From Coffea arabica (lineage: Eukaryota > Streptophyta > Magnoliopsida > Gentianales > Rubiaceae), in contig NC_092323.1 of the NCBI RefSeq assembly GCF_036785885.1, positions 11,540,501 through 11,604,500 on the forward strand: a stretch of 64,000 nucleotides of DNA, written 5' to 3'. The notes beneath the pieces were generated by a model. It searched no databases and was not told the origin of the DNA. It saw only the letters and a list, made by a program, of their open reading frames with translations. The translations under genes and the position numbers were made by a program. Each line of letters begins with the position of its first letter. The first letter of the stretch is position 1. Positions 10,889 through 22,354 of this stretch are shown one piece after another.

Positions 10889-12913
10889 GCGGCAATTTCC
10901 GATTTGTGGGTTGGTTTTAGTTTCTGTTTTTAAGGGAGCCCTTTTGGGAATTTCATCTATAATTAGGGATATTATATGTTATGATGTTGATTTTGACCCT
11001 CGTTTACTGTTAATTTCGAATTTGGTAATCTGAGCTGGTAGCTTAAGGCCCAAGATTGATCAATTGGATATCTCGGTTTGTCTTAGTTCTCGATTATAAG
11101 GAATCTCTTTGGAGGATTTCATCTCTGGTTAATAGTGATTTTGGACGCTTTTGTGATGATTTAGACTCTTGTTATGGTTAATTTCGTATTGAAAATATGA
11201 GCTAGGATATTTAAGATTGAATTTATGGATTGGCGGATTATATCCATCTTTTTCTTATAACTGTGTCTATTGTGGGGCTAGTTGGTTTTGTCTGTGATGA
11301 TGGTAAAAATGCTGTTTGCGAAACGCGTATCTTAGTCGTTTTGCTACAGTGCTGTCATTTCCGTGTATTTGTTTGCTAATTTGCTGTTCTAGTAGTATTT
11401 TAACTTAGTTGGGCACTTGATTGCTGAAGCTCACGAAGTGTGTGTATGCTGATAGCAAAGAAGAAATATCTAGTTGGCCTCGGCAGGCCTCTTACGATTT
11501 TAGTTTATATTTTCTGTGAAGCAGTTCTATTGTGTTCCTGAGTACCAAAACTAGAGCTGATGTGGTCTATATGGCAATCTCCCAGCCTAGGATGCTCGAT
11601 ATTTTGTTCAAGAGAGTTTTTCCTACTTCTTTCTTTTATATAAGCTCATGAAGTTATTTCATTTTATATGGGCTGGGGAATTTTCTGCAGTTCTCCTTTT
11701 TTGTGAGGGATATTAGGAGAACTGGCAATTGATCACCCAGCTTCTGAGCTTATGGCGGATACTATGTTGCCGTTACATACGCAGTTCTATAAATGAGTTT
11801 GCTTAGTGGCATGGTCAGTTTCTGTGGTGGGATGAGTTGAAACTGGAAGTGTTATAAATCCTTTCACTTTAGTTTAACATCACTTTTTGGAGAAAACACG
11901 TACATTGTCGGATGAAAAAGGTTACAAGAAAATTACAAATCTTTTGTCAGATACAACTAGCCCTTCCCAGATTGTGCAATGGCAAGAGCCTCTTGCACTG
12001 AGTGTGTCATGTAGTATTTCCAAATAATCATTTTAGTTTCCTTTTCATGTCTTTCCCCTTTGCAATCCACTACATTTTCTGCCTGTGTTGGCTTTTTGAT
12101 TGAAATTTGAGTTCGTCGTCTATTTTTTGAGGTTTCCTTTTAGATGCATACTGATCCAGGACACTTGCTGCATTGATGTGCATTTGAATTGGGGAGTCTT
12201 GCATAGTGTTTGCTAATTCCTTGCTTTAGAATTGTCGAATTTGTTTGCAATGTTTACATCAGTTCCATAATCTCAGGTGCTACCCGTTCTTGTGCACAAA
12301 AGGTTTTCCTATGACTATTGAATTGGAGCTGAGCATTTCTTTGTTTCTTAAGATAGGGTTACTTTACAAGTCTTCTTGATGAATGGTCATATAGCTCACT
12401 CCACAAACTTTTTGTTCATCTTATTGCCACTTTTTGGTTGTTCCCTTTGTCATCTCCCTCCCGCCCTAGGGCGCATGTGCAATAAAGAATATGTAGGTAA
12501 AGAGTGTCGGAAGGTACCTCTGCTGCTATTTTTGTTCAATTGGAAAGTGGCTGAACGTCTGACTTAGGGATTACAGAAAGATTAATGGGTAGAGGATTCA
12601 TGAGTATGCTGTTAGAGCAATTTGGTTAGGAGTAGTTCAGCTGGGTGCTGGATACGTCTTTTACTGGAGTCAGCTTTCTTTGTCCAGTCGCAAGCCACGG
12701 ACTTGAATGGGTGATCTACTACATCATGATATCTAGTAACTTGAACTGCATGATTGATGCTTCTTCAGTTGCTGATTATAGTTTCTTTTGCCTGAAGAGG
12801 AGAAAAAGAAGGGAGGGAGAAAGAGGAGAGGGAGGGGGAGGGGGGGGTGGGAGTTAACTTTAGGGCAGGTCGTTGGTGTTGTGGAAGAGAAGGGCACGAA
12901 CCCCCCCCAAAGG
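10889..12913. other. 3' region of BAP31-like gene and spacer
   Basis: About 2 kb of T-rich, low-complexity sequence without stable ORFs. The composition (many ttgattg, tttctg and gtttgc words) resembles untranslated or intronic DNA, so part may belong to a long 3' untranslated region. Near 12797-12856 the plus strand becomes almost purely purine with long G runs. No repeat boundary or gene could be supported. Confidence 0.4.
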
Positions 12914-12922
12914 GTACCAATC

Positions 12923-13716
12923 TAGGGATGGCAACGGGGCGGGGGACCCCCCCCACCCCCCGCCCCGTTGCCTATTAATTCCCCCCGACCGCCGCCCCGT
13001 CCCCCGCCTCCCACTCCCCCTGCCCCGCCCCCGCCCCGACCCGCTTCGCCCTGCTTCCCTCGCGGGGGCACCCGCGAGGTTAATAAAATTGTCCTCGTGG
13101 GGTTAATAAAATTTTATTATAGTTAAATTTTAATAAATAATCAAGTACTAAAATATCAACACATCATCAAGTTAATATTCATTGTAATTTTACAATTGAA
13201 ACTCATAAAAACAATCAAACAAAAGTTATTTGAATACAATCCAACATAATGAAATAAATACAACTAAAATAGTCAAGTTTTCACTTTTGGTACAAATACA
13301 ATCACTAATTCATTATTGTGTTTGTGCTTTTTTTTTGAAAAAAAAGTGTTATTCTATTAAGTGTAGTTAGAAATTTAGTATAAATGTATTAGTAAATTTA
13401 GTATAACTAATTAATAAATTCTATTAGTAGACATGTCTAATTATTCATATAATTGATAATATCAATTATATTACATACACTAATATACATTATATAATAC
13501 ATCTAACTAATAATATCATTATCATAAGTTTATAACTAATTAAATTACATATTATATATATATATATTTATATATATATATATACTTTTTTTACATACCC
13601 CTGCCCCATCCCCCGCCCCGTTTCTAAACGGGGGGAAAAAATTCCCCCCCGCCCCCGCCCCGAGAGCCCCCCACGGGACGGTTGCCCGCGGACACCCGCT
13701 CCCGTTGCCAGCCCTC
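12923..13716 (+). mobile_element. hAT-like non-autonomous element, copy 1
   Basis: The left end TAGGGATGGCAACGGGGCGG and the right end (minus strand) gAGGGCTGGCAACGGG are inverted repeats. An 8-9-bp flanking duplication, gtaccaatc on the left (12914-12922) and gtaccatc on the right (13717-13724), fits the 8-bp duplication of hAT transposons. Both ends are extremely GC-rich (long C/G runs over 100-150 bp), while the ~500-bp centre is AT-rich and ends in an interrupted TA microsatellite. No transposase is encoded. The centre matches the element at 29749-30468 in the opposite orientation. Confidence 0.8.
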
Positions 13717-13724
13717 GTACCATC

Positions 13725-15190
13725 ATCTGGACTTCTTTAAAACGTGTAAACTATAATTGAAAGAGCTCAAAATTACATATAATAGTTGGCACTTATTTCA
13801 GAAGGCCTCATATCCAACGAATGCTCCATCAACTCAATTGACATTTAATCTTTGGCTACATTCGAACATTTAATCCACTTTAGAGCAAAATTTTAGACGG
13901 ATGCAAGATTCTGGAGCCATCCAGAGTCAATTAAATGAATTTCGACATCTGAATGCTCGGCTACACGACTAGGCTAATTTCAAATCCGCGAAAGCATCCG
14001 CCGTTGCAATCGCGTGGTTGGAGTTCGATATCTTGTCCTGCATCATTTTACAAAAAGTTACGTTGATGCATGGTGATCAAAATAGCCTACTCATATGCTG
14101 CAGTCCATTCATCAGCATGTATACGATGAGAAACAAACGATAAGAGTTGAGCAGAATTATGGGATTAGATGGTCTTGAAAACAGAACATTCGGAGAGGAA
14201 GGCAACCTCGGAGGGTAAGATGCGTGGTTCTCTTGCCATACCATAGCGTTTATTATTATGCCGAAAGCACCATATTGTTATTAATGAAAGCACAACAACT
14301 TGATCCACCGTACACCACGCTCGATCAGTATAATGGGCCGCACCGGGTCCAAAGCTAGTTATATTCCCTTCAGTCAAAAAATAGCGTTCATCATTCTCGG
14401 GAGTAGAGAGAGAAAAATACTGACCATAAGATTAACACACTTTTTTTCCTTTTAAAATTTTTTGTAAATGGAAGATTTTGATCCAAGACCTTCTATTACA
14501 ATCCTTCTTCCATTACCAACCAACCCAACTCTCCCCCTAACCCAACACACTTAAGTTTCATTTAAAAAAAAAAAAAAAAACGACACTTGAGACTCCTTTT
14601 AAGTAACACTCCTACTTATAATTCTTCTCACCTTATTACCCAATCCAATTCACCAAAACACTTAATTTTTATTAAAATAATAATAAAAAAAGGCGACACT
14701 TAAGGCCCCTTTTAATTAAGTGACACTGGTTAGACAAATTGTTGATTTTTTTTTTTTATATCTTTAATAAATAGTGTTCATAAAATATTTATTGGACCGA
14801 CCTTGGACGCTCATTGAACAAATCTTTAATGATACACTTTCTAAGTTTCTTTTTTTGGTGTTGGCAAAGGTGAAAATAAAAAGGAAAAGTGCTATAGTTT
14901 TTGGGAAAAAGATACTGAATCTGTAAATGGTAAGTCTAGCGTACATGACGTATACTAACTAGTGCATGGCAGCACAGGGAATGTCAGTCAATCTATTAGT
15001 ATGAATTTAAGCAACAGAATCGATTAATCATGCGTCTTTACTTTCCCATTTCCCAATGTTGGCTCTTCCCAGTAATTACTTGTAACCGAAGGAACATATT
15101 AAGCCTATTCTCCTACTTTCCTCATAATTACGCCGCTTTTCATTGATTATCAAGCAATCAAATTCACACTACATTCGTGATTTAAGGGGA
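13725..15190. other. Spacer with an imperfect tandem duplication
   Basis: No gene is supportable. Between about 14520 and 14735 an imperfect duplication is visible: aacccaacacacttaag, a poly-A run, then cgacacttgagactcctttt is followed about 120 bases later by caaaacacttaat, an A-rich run, then cgacacttaaggcccctttt. Minus-strand ORFs near 14165-14377 contain no recognisable domain. Confidence 0.45.
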
Positions 15191-15197
15191 TATAAAC
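15191..15197 (+). promoter_or_regulatory. Possible TATA box
   Basis: The motif tataaac lies 132 bases before the ATG at 15323. It is compatible with a promoter for the small ORF that follows, but in such AT-rich DNA the motif alone is weak evidence. Confidence 0.25.
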
Positions 15198-15322
15198 GGT
15201 CAATAATCAACGAGAACAGCTTGGAAAAGTCGGTAGTATATTCTATGAGCGCATCTTCTTCTTGAGTTTGGACTGCTTATCTCTCAAGAAATAACAAAAA
15301 GTTTGTCGCACAGTCTCGAGTT

Positions 15323-15595
15323 ATGGATACTCCACGCAAAGAATCTTTGCCTCCAGTCGCAGGGGCTGAGAATGGCAATCATAATCATGCACAACAAAAT
15401 CAGCAGATGCCAAGGAAGTGGAACCAAGAGCCTTTGAGGGGACAACAATTCCGGCCATGGACGCATGGTGTGTACGTGAACGGACAACATGTGGTGATAT
15501 CAACGGGGATTATGCAGAATGATAATTCTGGAACCCGTTTTATTTGCCAATTATGCATGGGAATGGATTCTTGTTGGGCGAATTTAGTGCAATAG
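15323..15595 (+). CDS. Possible 90-residue protein of unknown function
   Basis: An intact ATG-initiated ORF encodes 90 residues. The composition is unlike random AT-rich translation. A polar N-terminal half is rich in Gln, Asn, Pro and Arg, with FRPWTHGVYVNGQHVVISTG in the middle and three cysteines near the C-terminus (CQLCMGMDSC). There is no signal peptide or membrane segment. A TATA-like motif sits 132 bases upstream. I recognise no family. The regular balanced composition argues for a real or recently real gene. It could equally be one exon of a longer transcript or a chance ORF. Confidence 0.35.
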   Translation: MDTPRKESLPPVAGAENGNHNHAQQNQQMPRKWNQEPLRGQQFRPWTHGVYVNGQHVVISTGIMQNDNSGTRFICQLCMGMDSCWANLVQ

Positions 15596-16405
15596 ATGAT
15601 CTCAGTATTCGTGGGTGATCAAATCATATGGAAGTCAACTTTTGAACCCTTGAATTCGTTATGCCTCAGATTCTATAATTCAGTATTTGCGTACCTCTTT
15701 GTTACGATAATGCTTCCACTATTTCTTAATTTTATTGTTATTGCATTGTATAGTTTGCTTTACGTGATCTTACTTTGATTGAACCTGCCCTTCACCCAAA
15801 AGGGCAAAAAAAAAAAAAAAAAACTAGAATCTAGAACGGCAACAATGTCACATGCTAACTAATATGGGCTACTGCAATTAGCATTATGGGCCTTGCCCAG
15901 AATAAAGTCTTACTATTTTCCACTCGGGTGGGCTGAGCGATAGGCCTTTGGATCAATTGGAAGACACGATGGTTGGAATACATTGATCTTGTCAACCCTC
16001 GCACATTTTCATGATATCGGGAAATTTTGCTCAAGGCGTTTCTTGAGATTTGTCGTAATAATTATGTGTTTTAATTTTTTTTAACGGTATATTAATTAGC
16101 CTTCTCATCTTTAATCTAGACTAGATTGTAGTCGCATAAGTTCATTTTCATCGCCATCAAAAGTTGTGTGTAAACATCAAAATTACCTTTACCACAACAA
16201 GAACACAATGACAAGACCTCAAAATTTACTAGTTTACTTTCTTACTCTGAAACTGTTATGGTTAAATTTGCTTAGTTATATAAATACACGAAAAGAAGTG
16301 ATTTTGACCAAACTAAAAGTGACCCTTTGTATTCATCCTAGCCTAACATCATCGTAAACTGAGGCACATAACTTTAAATTAATAAACAAATGCCGACAAT
16401 GCCGA

Positions 16406-16511
16406 GTAGGTCTTAGTCTCGTGATTAAATTTAAGAATTTGGATTCAAATTATCTTCTCCGTTCTCGTTTCTTAAATCCTACTTTCTGTACTTAATAATA
16501 ATAATAATAAT
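16406..16511 (+). mobile_element. SINE-like fragment
   Basis: It reads taggtcttagtctcgtgattaa (A-box-like) then ggattcaaattatc (B-box-like) about 35 bases later, then a pyrimidine-rich stretch with cgtttcttaaatcc, and ends in a TAA repeat. The same order is seen in five other places in the window. Confidence 0.5.
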
Positions 16512-18878
16512 ACTAATCAAAGAGCGAGAGCTAAGAATGCCATATAGAAACTCATAAATCTTAAACTGGCCCATTTTATCTTTGAAAGAAAATCAAGATA
16601 TTGAAGTGTCAATTTTGAGACAATGACAACGAAGTCCCACATTAGGGAGGGGGGGGGGGGTAGATATTTGAGATTAGCATTAGAGAATGTCACGTAGGAG
16701 AAGAGAATAATTGAAGGGAGCGGGGGCGGGGCCGGTGTTCTTGAACTGTAAATGGGGCCGCCCGTAGAGAATAAAGGCAGTTGAACCGACGTTTTGGTTT
16801 TGCTGCCTAACCAATCAAGTTAAACGTTGGGATTTTTTATAAGAGCATATTTGAGACGCAGCTCTCAAAGGCCGTTGTAATGTTAACTTCCTTTTTGTTC
16901 TTATCAAAGAAATTGATCCTCCTACCGCCCATTGCTGGAAAGAGTCTTCGCTCTCTCAGTTTCAGCTCCCCAATTATGCATTGGTTTACTGCCTTTCTCT
17001 TCTCCCTTCCCTTTCCCTTCTACAATTACAGTAGTGTTGCACATCTCTTTGTAGGGGATACAAGTTTCAAGTTACATCACACTAATGGCCAAACAAAAAA
17101 AAAAGATTAAATGAGAATAATATATTAAATAAATACTTGAGTAGAACTGATCTATAATACCCGTCTAAGTTTAGGTAAGCATTTTTTTTGGTTTATTGAA
17201 TGGAAGGGGATAGATGTGAAAAATTAGGGGTGAAGAGAAGTCAAGCTAAATAGTTTCATGACCCTTCTTGTGGTTCTACATGAATAGTAGTACTACAAGA
17301 CATTGAGACAAATTTGTTCTAGAAAAATGCGAAAGTTTGCAATAGTTGTGCACCTTTTTGTTCATCATTCATTTGTATGATTGTTAGATTTTCATTGCAA
17401 TGATAATGGTTTCAATAACTCACCATGTGAAAAGTTTTGTTTTTCTCTTAGAGTTAGAGGTTTGATTTGAGTAGGGTTTTGGTCTCCGACTACTAAGAAC
17501 CTCAACGTGTAGGGATGATTTTAGACATAAAGTTTGGCTTGTCATTATGGTCAACTTTCAGAGTAGAAGGCACCGTCAATGCAAAATTGCAAATCGCTTC
17601 TTAATTAGTTGTGTTTTCCTTTTACTTTTAATAAGTAAAAAAGTATTTATTTACCTTGGTCACCAAATTGTTGACTTTGACAAGTACACGTGTTTTTAGG
17701 TTCTCGATTTTCAACATGTAAAACAAATTAGCATAACGCAAATTGAGCAAAATTTTGCATGTTGAAGTATTCAAGAAATCTATTGAAACTCTAAGCTTAC
17801 TTTCTTAGTAAACTCTCCTTATTTTTCTTTTGTTATGTCGTGGAGATATTAAAATTGTGGCATTTGTTCTTTTTCCCCCTAAAACGACATAAACAAAAGT
17901 CAGCATTGTCATGTTATTCTGGAAAGTTACAAAGGAATGTTGTTAGGAACATCTGACACCAAGACTCACACAATTGTAAGAATATTACATCACTATCCAT
18001 TCTCTGGTTTCGGTCTAATCACTTCCGCTTGCTTTCACTTTCTAAGTTTTTGTTGCTATTTTTATTCGTGCGGAACACTGCTATCTTTGCTTAGTTTGTA
18101 AATTGTAACCACCACATTGCCACCACCTTGCCATTTAATTGTAACTTTTTTCGACGGAAAAATCTCGTCGGCTCCCCCTCTCTTTAGATTATATTAGAGT
18201 AGATTATATAAATATTATTATCATTGCGATAAAAAAAAAAAAAAAACACCACATTGCCCGGCTGTTTTCCCAGTTCATTTGCACCGAAAATAAGACATTT
18301 TAAGTTTTGATAATTAGGCAGGAAACAAGAGAATAAAAGTTGGAGTTGGGAACAAAAAAGAAAAGATTACTTTGGAATCAACTAGGGTTGTCTTCTGAAA
18401 TTGCAGCTGTATATTGAGTTTGACGAACCTTCCAACCAGATAACAAGAAAACTGAGAGCTTGCGAATCAAATCCGAGGTGACTTCACTAAAACCAGTTGT
18501 CAGAGAGATATCTTTGGCCTTTTTTTGTTTTTCTTTTTAATTGTGTTTGAAGGTCCTGTCAATCCTGTGGCTGGAATTTATTAATCTTTGTTTATTTAAC
18601 AAATGCCCAAAAAGTATTAAACAATTTTTGTCCAAACTCCAGAGGACCGGTGATTTTGTGAAGACAGTGGAAATTTAAGTGATTCCAAATCAAAAAAAAC
18701 AATCAGCAATTGATATTTATTTCAACAATTTGGTTTACTTATGTGGATATCATCCAATTGCAAGAAAGATATTGATTTTTATTTTTTTTTGGGTACAAAA
18801 GAAAAGTATGTTAGACACACGGTAATGGGTTAAGTAATTTCATTAGCAAATGAGGTTGTTTATTATCATTATTATTTC

Positions 18879-18985
18879 GGCTGAGGCTAAGACCCTAAAA
18901 ATTAGAGTTTTGGATTCAAATTTCTCTACCCTCTTCGCTTCTTAAGTCTCACCATTCATGGCTGAAAATTTAAAAAAAAAAAAAA
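18879..18985 (+). mobile_element. SINE-like fragment
   Basis: It shows the family order: ggctgaggctaagaccc, ttggattcaaatttctc (B-box-like), ctcttcgcttcttaagtctc, then a terminal poly-A run. It is truncated at the A-box side relative to the best copies at 54088 and 55483. Confidence 0.5.
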
Positions 18986-19420
18986 AAGACAATAAAGAGT
19001 TTTAGAAGCCTGTATTTTCATTATTTTGGATCCTCGGGGCAAAATTCGAAATTGCATGCTTTAAAAATACCTGTAGAAGGATTGAAGAACTTGCTCTTCA
19101 TTTGTTTTCTATCATTTTTTGCTGTTAAAGAATTTAAAGATCGGAAGAAATAATGGCAATGGACTATGCAAAGATGTGTACTTAACTAATCAATATAAGA
19201 AAATAAAAAAAGATAAAGTCATGTTATCTATTCATAGTTAATATTGCCAACCCACAGATGCATCGGCAGTTACAATTCTGCAATTTAATGTATTCTTAAC
19301 CCAGTTATTTATTGTTATTTTTTTTAAGGAACATGTAACTGTAATTTGGAAAAATAAAAAACTCTAACTTCAACTGTTCAAAATAACCAAACTTCAACGA
19401 GATGATTATTCTCTGACATT

Positions 19421-19423
<3 letters not shown>

Positions 19424-19457
<34 letters not shown>
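19424..19457. repeat. TA microsatellite
   Basis: About 17 uninterrupted AT dinucleotides. No functional claim is made. Confidence 0.95.
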
Positions 19458-19459
<2 letters not shown>

Positions 19460-20421
19460 ATCTCTTGAACAGTTTAAAAGAAAAAAAAAATCCATATGGT
19501 TCAGTTGAAAATTGATATGTGTTTGTAAGACAGATGATATCTGGATATTTCTCAAAAGGTACATATTCATTTGTTTGTTATGACACACTACTGTATTTCC
19601 AATTACAACTAACTATGATGTTTTAATCCTTGACATGGATGCATCACTAGACAAAAGCACAAAAAGGTCTTTTTTTTTTGTTTCAATCAGCAAAAATATA
19701 AGAATAGGATAAAGATTTGTTGCATTGACAATTTGAAATGAAGTAGTAATAAAATCTTAAGCCCTATTTGATTTTGATTATTTTCAGAACCTTTCGTCAA
19801 ATGTTATACTTAATATTTTCTAACTCCATTAAATCTAATAATTTTTCAACTCAGATATATCTATGATTCATAGCGTTATCTTTCTTATTTTATATCTTTA
19901 TTAAATCTAATGATTTTTCAGATCAAATATATATGTGATATGTTCTATATATTTTTTTATCATTAGTGACAAAGAAAATTGCGCTGGATGATTTTCAATT
20001 AATTTATTAATAATATTGACTTCTGTTTTATCAAAAAAAAAAACGCTATAATTTAACACTTTGGATATGCAGATATATTCCAACGGTTCTTTAGTGTCGA
20101 CAGTCTGGAAAATTGCCATGTACACTCTTTATCATTTGTCCATTTCAAAAACAGGAAAAGTTTTAAATTGAGGTGGCATAGTTATTTTACCTGGCAGTGG
20201 CTTCAGTTGCAATCAACCAAGCTTAAAATAAATTGGGGGAATTTAATGATTTTAGGGTCTGAAAACGACATGAGATCCAACATTGAAGTGGGGATTTTGC
20301 AATTTGAAATAAAGAAACGGTGGATCGCCATTAAGAGCCCCATCGCTCAACAAGTCAACAAAATGGCTTGCTTTGCTGTATCATAGTAGGCCTTCTAATA
20401 GTTTAAATAAAGAAATGGTTG

Positions 20422-20558
20422 TGTTTGGATTGCATTTTCCGTCATTTTTTATGAAAAAATTACTGTAGCGATTTGATATATGTGAGGGAAAAAGGTGATA
20501 GGGAAATGTGATCACGGAAAACGACAATATTTTCCGACGGAAACAAGCAATCCAAGCA
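20422..20558 (+). mobile_element. MITE family member (TGTTTGGATTGC ends)
   Basis: The 137-bp element starts tgtttggattgcattttccg and ends with its inverted counterpart, cggaaacaagcaatccaagca. The interior carries attactgtagcgatttgata, which is also present in the copy at 40514-40644. It is non-coding. The target duplication was not resolved. Confidence 0.75.
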
Positions 20559-22215
20559 TGGCCAGTTGTCCATAATTTTCAATATTTAACCATCTACTGA
20601 ACAATTTTTAGATTAATTTTCCAGATTTCAAGGAAACAACCAATTCTCATTGGCCATTTATATATTTATGGAATATGACACTAAACAGAAGGGGGGAAAA
20701 AAGCATAATCCAAGTTTACCACAAGCCTTGAGTTGAAAAATGGAATCGACTTGAAGAACTAAATTAAACTTAAACCCTGTGAAATATGTTGAATCGCATA
20801 TATTTTATGCTTTTGCCGGCGAGGTGAGCCCTATTAACCAATTTTGAACTCACAAATTATACTGTTTAAGTGCACATATTTTGCATCCCTTGATTTTAGA
20901 CACTTTCTTGATTTAATTTTAGGATTGCACATTATTTCCACCTTATTTACACACACTGATTTGTTTGCATCATTAACACATTTTTTAATCACCTTTTTAT
21001 CTCACATACATCATATAAAAAAAGTGCTATAGTTTTTTTTTTCACAAAATTATCTTAAATAATTTACTATCCAATTTTTTAAAAGATTAAACAGCTAATC
21101 CAAACGGAGTAATTACTTTAGCACTCTGAACCAATGCTTGTGGATAAACTCAAATTGGAAAATTTTGGACTTGAATATATGAAATCTTCCTCATTAATCA
21201 AGATACGTTTATCCAACTATCAGAGATAGAAAGTAGAGAATTTCCTCATATTACATTAGGCAAGTTTTAGATATGCTTCAAAAGAAAATCTTATTACACT
21301 CATAGATGTTATATCATATGGCATTAAAGTGCACCTTAAATACTTCCTTTTTCTTAATACCATAATACTATAATAAAGGACTAGAATCTCAAATGTTTTT
21401 ATTTCTATAACTCGCAAAGAACTTTCCTTTTATTTTAAATAGAATTTGAAATAATGGGTCTTCTAATTGCCTATTTATACACATAAATCATGCTCAACCT
21501 ACCATATATATACTGTATACATATACTAATAATTATTACCTTTATTTGCATTTATATATGTTTCCTAATGAATTTTACTTTTCTAAAAAACTTAATACCC
21601 AAAATATATCTCAACTACCGTTACTCCTAATGCTATGTGAAGACACAAATTCATATTTATTGTCCTCTCCATTTAAACACTTTCCTAAGTTAACGGTAGC
21701 CAAACCTAAAAGATAATAGTGAAAACAAATTTGAAATTGCTTCCAGGAAGTTGCTTAGCTTGTGAATAAATCACAACTCTAATGACGTTTATAAACCTTT
21801 AAATTCTAAAAACTTGACCTCAAATCAAAATTTTAGTTACTTGGGATTTTCACTTGCTCCCACAATGAAAAAAAAAGAAAAAAGAAAGGGAATTCCAAAA
21901 AAATGAAAAAAGAAAGAAATGTTACTGTACAACAGAATCACAGTAGTAAATACCAGTAATTACTAAACGAGTAACCCATCAAAAGGAGAAAAGCAAGGTA
22001 AAATTAAGAAAATTGAGACAGAAAATACGCAACCAATCCCAATTCAGAAACTTCCGTTTCTTCTTTCTTCCCTCTCTTTCCTTCCTGTCTTTACTGTACT
22101 TTCCTTTTCCTCTGAATGGTTGTATTTCTACCATTGTTTGAACTACATTGTACCCTTCTCTCTCTTCTCTCTTATCTTTTCTCTCTTCTCTCTTCAACAG
22201 AGACAGAGGCAGAAG
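20559..22215. other. Upstream region of the receptor kinase gene
   Basis: Apart from the MITE relative at 20860-21106, this is AT-rich DNA with no ORF of note. The last ~150 bases become strongly CT-rich on the plus strand (ctctctcttctctc), typical of plant 5' leaders and core promoters, and probably contain the transcription start of the kinase gene. Confidence 0.45.
20860..21106 (-). mobile_element. Minus-oriented relative of the same MITE family
   Basis: On the minus strand the segment reads tccgtttggattagc, later actatagcactttttt and atgatgtatgtgagataaaa. These correspond to the internal blocks of the copy at 20422-20558. It is longer and degraded, so the boundaries are approximate. Confidence 0.5.
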
Positions 22216-22262
22216 ATGGTGGAAAAAACGACAACATAGGCAACATGAAACCCATCCTCTAG
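22216..22262 (+). promoter_or_regulatory. Two short upstream ORFs in the kinase leader
   Basis: ATG at 22216 opens a 7-codon ORF ending at 22239, and ATG at 22245 opens a 5-codon ORF ending at 22262. Both precede the main start at 22355. If they lie in the transcribed leader they would be expected to reduce translation of the kinase; the transcription start is inferred, not shown. Confidence 0.45.
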
Positions 22263-22354
22263 TCCTCCTCAAAATTCCCGAACTACTCATTTACTCCTAC
22301 TTCTACTTCTCATCAACAACGTTAAAGTTGTCAACTGTTACCCGCATTCCAATT

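Larger units (their letters stand above)
15596..20421. other. Intergenic tract with SINE remnants
   Basis: No supportable gene. Two SINE-like fragments are annotated at 16406-16511 and 18879-18985, and a TA microsatellite at 19424-19457. Around 16625-16760 there are short G-rich runs, including twelve consecutive G. An ATG ORF at 16880-17110 follows a TATA-like motif but its translation shows no family trait. Between 19825 and 19945 a ~45-bp block (ttaaatctaat, then atttttca) occurs twice. Confidence 0.45.

Noticed and set aside
14165-14377. Minus-strand ORF as a LINE RNase H remnant
   Set aside because: There was a vague resemblance only. No catalytic acidic residues in order and no reverse transcriptase nearby.
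16626-16650. gtcccacattag as an snRNA upstream sequence element
   Set aside because: It resembles the plant USE, but no U1, U2, U3, U5 or U6 sequence or correctly spaced TATA follows.
16880-17110. 76-codon ATG ORF after a TATA-like motif
   Set aside because: The translation is a hydrophobic, low-information sequence without domain or conserved motif; likely chance.
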